Part shown: in pieces, positions 63,680-64,000 of the stretch
How the letters are laid out: every line of letters starts with the position of its first letter
Position numbering within the stretch: position 1 is the first letter of the stretch
Translations under genes and position numbers: made by a program
Notes under the pieces: model-generated
The model's input: the letters and a program-made list of their open reading frames with translations, nothing else
What the model was told of the DNA's origin: nothing
Database searches by the model: none
DNA from: JAIEPW01 sp964471915
Lineage (GTDB): Bacteria; Acidobacteriota; Terriglobia; Bryobacterales; Bryobacteraceae
Assembly (NCBI GenBank): GCA_964471915.1
Contig: CAYYID010000006.1
Coordinates: 62,001-126,000, forward strand
Direction of reading: 5' to 3'
DNA length: 64,000 nt

Positions 63680-64000
63680 ATGACCGCCCTCCGGACTCTT
63701 CTGCTGCTGTCCGCCGCCCTTCTCCTTCCCGCCCAAAGCCGCGACGACCGCTGGCGCCAGGACCTGAACGCCCTGGCGAGGCAACTGCCGGCGGCGCACC
63801 CGAACCTCTTTTTTCAGACCTCGCGGGCGGACTTCGACCGCGCGGTGGCTTCGCTCCACGCCGCCATTCCTCGGCTGACGGACGCTGGAGTCGTGGTCGC
63901 GTTGGCCGCCGTCACCGCCCTGGCCGGCGATTCGCACACGACCATTCTGTTGCCCCAGGCCTCGCTGGGTTGGCGCAGGCTCCCGCTCACCCTCCGGTGG
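63680..64000 (+). CDS. Secreted S41-type peptidase, N-terminal part (3' end outside window)
   Basis: The frame is open from ATG 63680 to the window edge (107 codons). A signal peptide (LRTLLLLSAALLLPAQS) is followed by a helical N-terminal domain: WRQDLNALARQLPAAHPNLF, FDRAVASLHAAIPRLTD, and LAGDSHTTILLP. The same layout, with His in a GH/GDSHT turn, opens the S41-type enzyme at 29851-31251 (KAELDRAFDRAAG ... VRCGHTNTG). The catalytic core lies beyond the window, so the call is by comparison of N-termini. Confidence 0.7.
   Translation, partial: MTALRTLLLLSAALLLPAQSRDDRWRQDLNALARQLPAAHPNLFFQTSRADFDRAVASLHAAIPRLTDAGVVVALAAVTALAGDSHTTILLPQASLGWRRLPLTLRW

Overview
The window is GC-rich, densely packed chromosomal DNA from a Gram-negative bacterium. 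The most likely source is an acidobacterium of the Solibacter/Bryobacter group. Four very large Oar-type TonB-dependent receptors with an N-terminal carboxypeptidase-regulatory-like domain, a PEP-CTERM protein, tandem MacB-type permeases, several secreted S41-type proteases and a BNR_4 protein fit that lineage. This is inference from gene content; no rRNA, tRNA or CRISPR array was seen.

Layout. 1-5.6 kb: tail of one Oar-type receptor, a frameshifted secreted protein, a cyclophilin and a second Oar-type receptor. 5.7-8.2 kb: Smr protein, a membrane-anchored zinc-ribbon protein, a small hypothetical and thiD. 8.2-9.5 kb: an AT-richer insert with one HEPN-like gene, ending in a double palindrome. 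9.5-12 kb: two MacB-like permeases without an ATPase. 12.1-14.1 kb: a PEP-CTERM protein and an unknown 434-aa protein. 14.2-18.1 kb: thiol-redox neighbourhood (YyaL/DUF255, Tpx, and an ArsC-like protein whose true start lies upstream of an in-frame UGA, most simply read as selenocysteine), then a creatininase-like protein. 18.1-24.2 kb: housekeeping genes for phosphomannomutase, pyruvate kinase, UppP and FtsK. 24.2-31.9 kb: a third Oar-type receptor and secreted proteins (BNR_4, S41, DUF2911-like). 31.9-33.4 kb: hemH and a DUF427 gene.

33.5-47.8 kb holds a six-gene operon in which every gene overlaps the next: beta-propeller protein, VIT-VWA protein, 2287-aa TPR-like protein, DUF3352-like protein, a miniature class B PBP-type transpeptidase and a SpoIID-type protein. 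It looks like an envelope/peptidoglycan machine that I do not recognise as a described system. 47.7-53.6 kb: a GNAT gene, an MFS transporter and a tandem pair of S41-type proteases separated by a 12-bp tandem repeat. 53.8-59.1 kb: a seven-gene polyamine and membrane operon (SPFH/zinc ribbon, S-adenosylmethionine decarboxylase, two DUF4178 proteins, a small membrane protein, DUF350, membrane-fused spermidine synthase). 59.1-64 kb: a noncoding stretch with a transposase remnant, a fourth Oar-type receptor and the beginning of another S41-type protease.

The two most rewarding points are the cryptic selenoprotein at 16827-17168 (UGA at 17130-17132, with a candidate bacterial SECIS hairpin just downstream) and the translationally coupled 33.5-47.8 kb operon.
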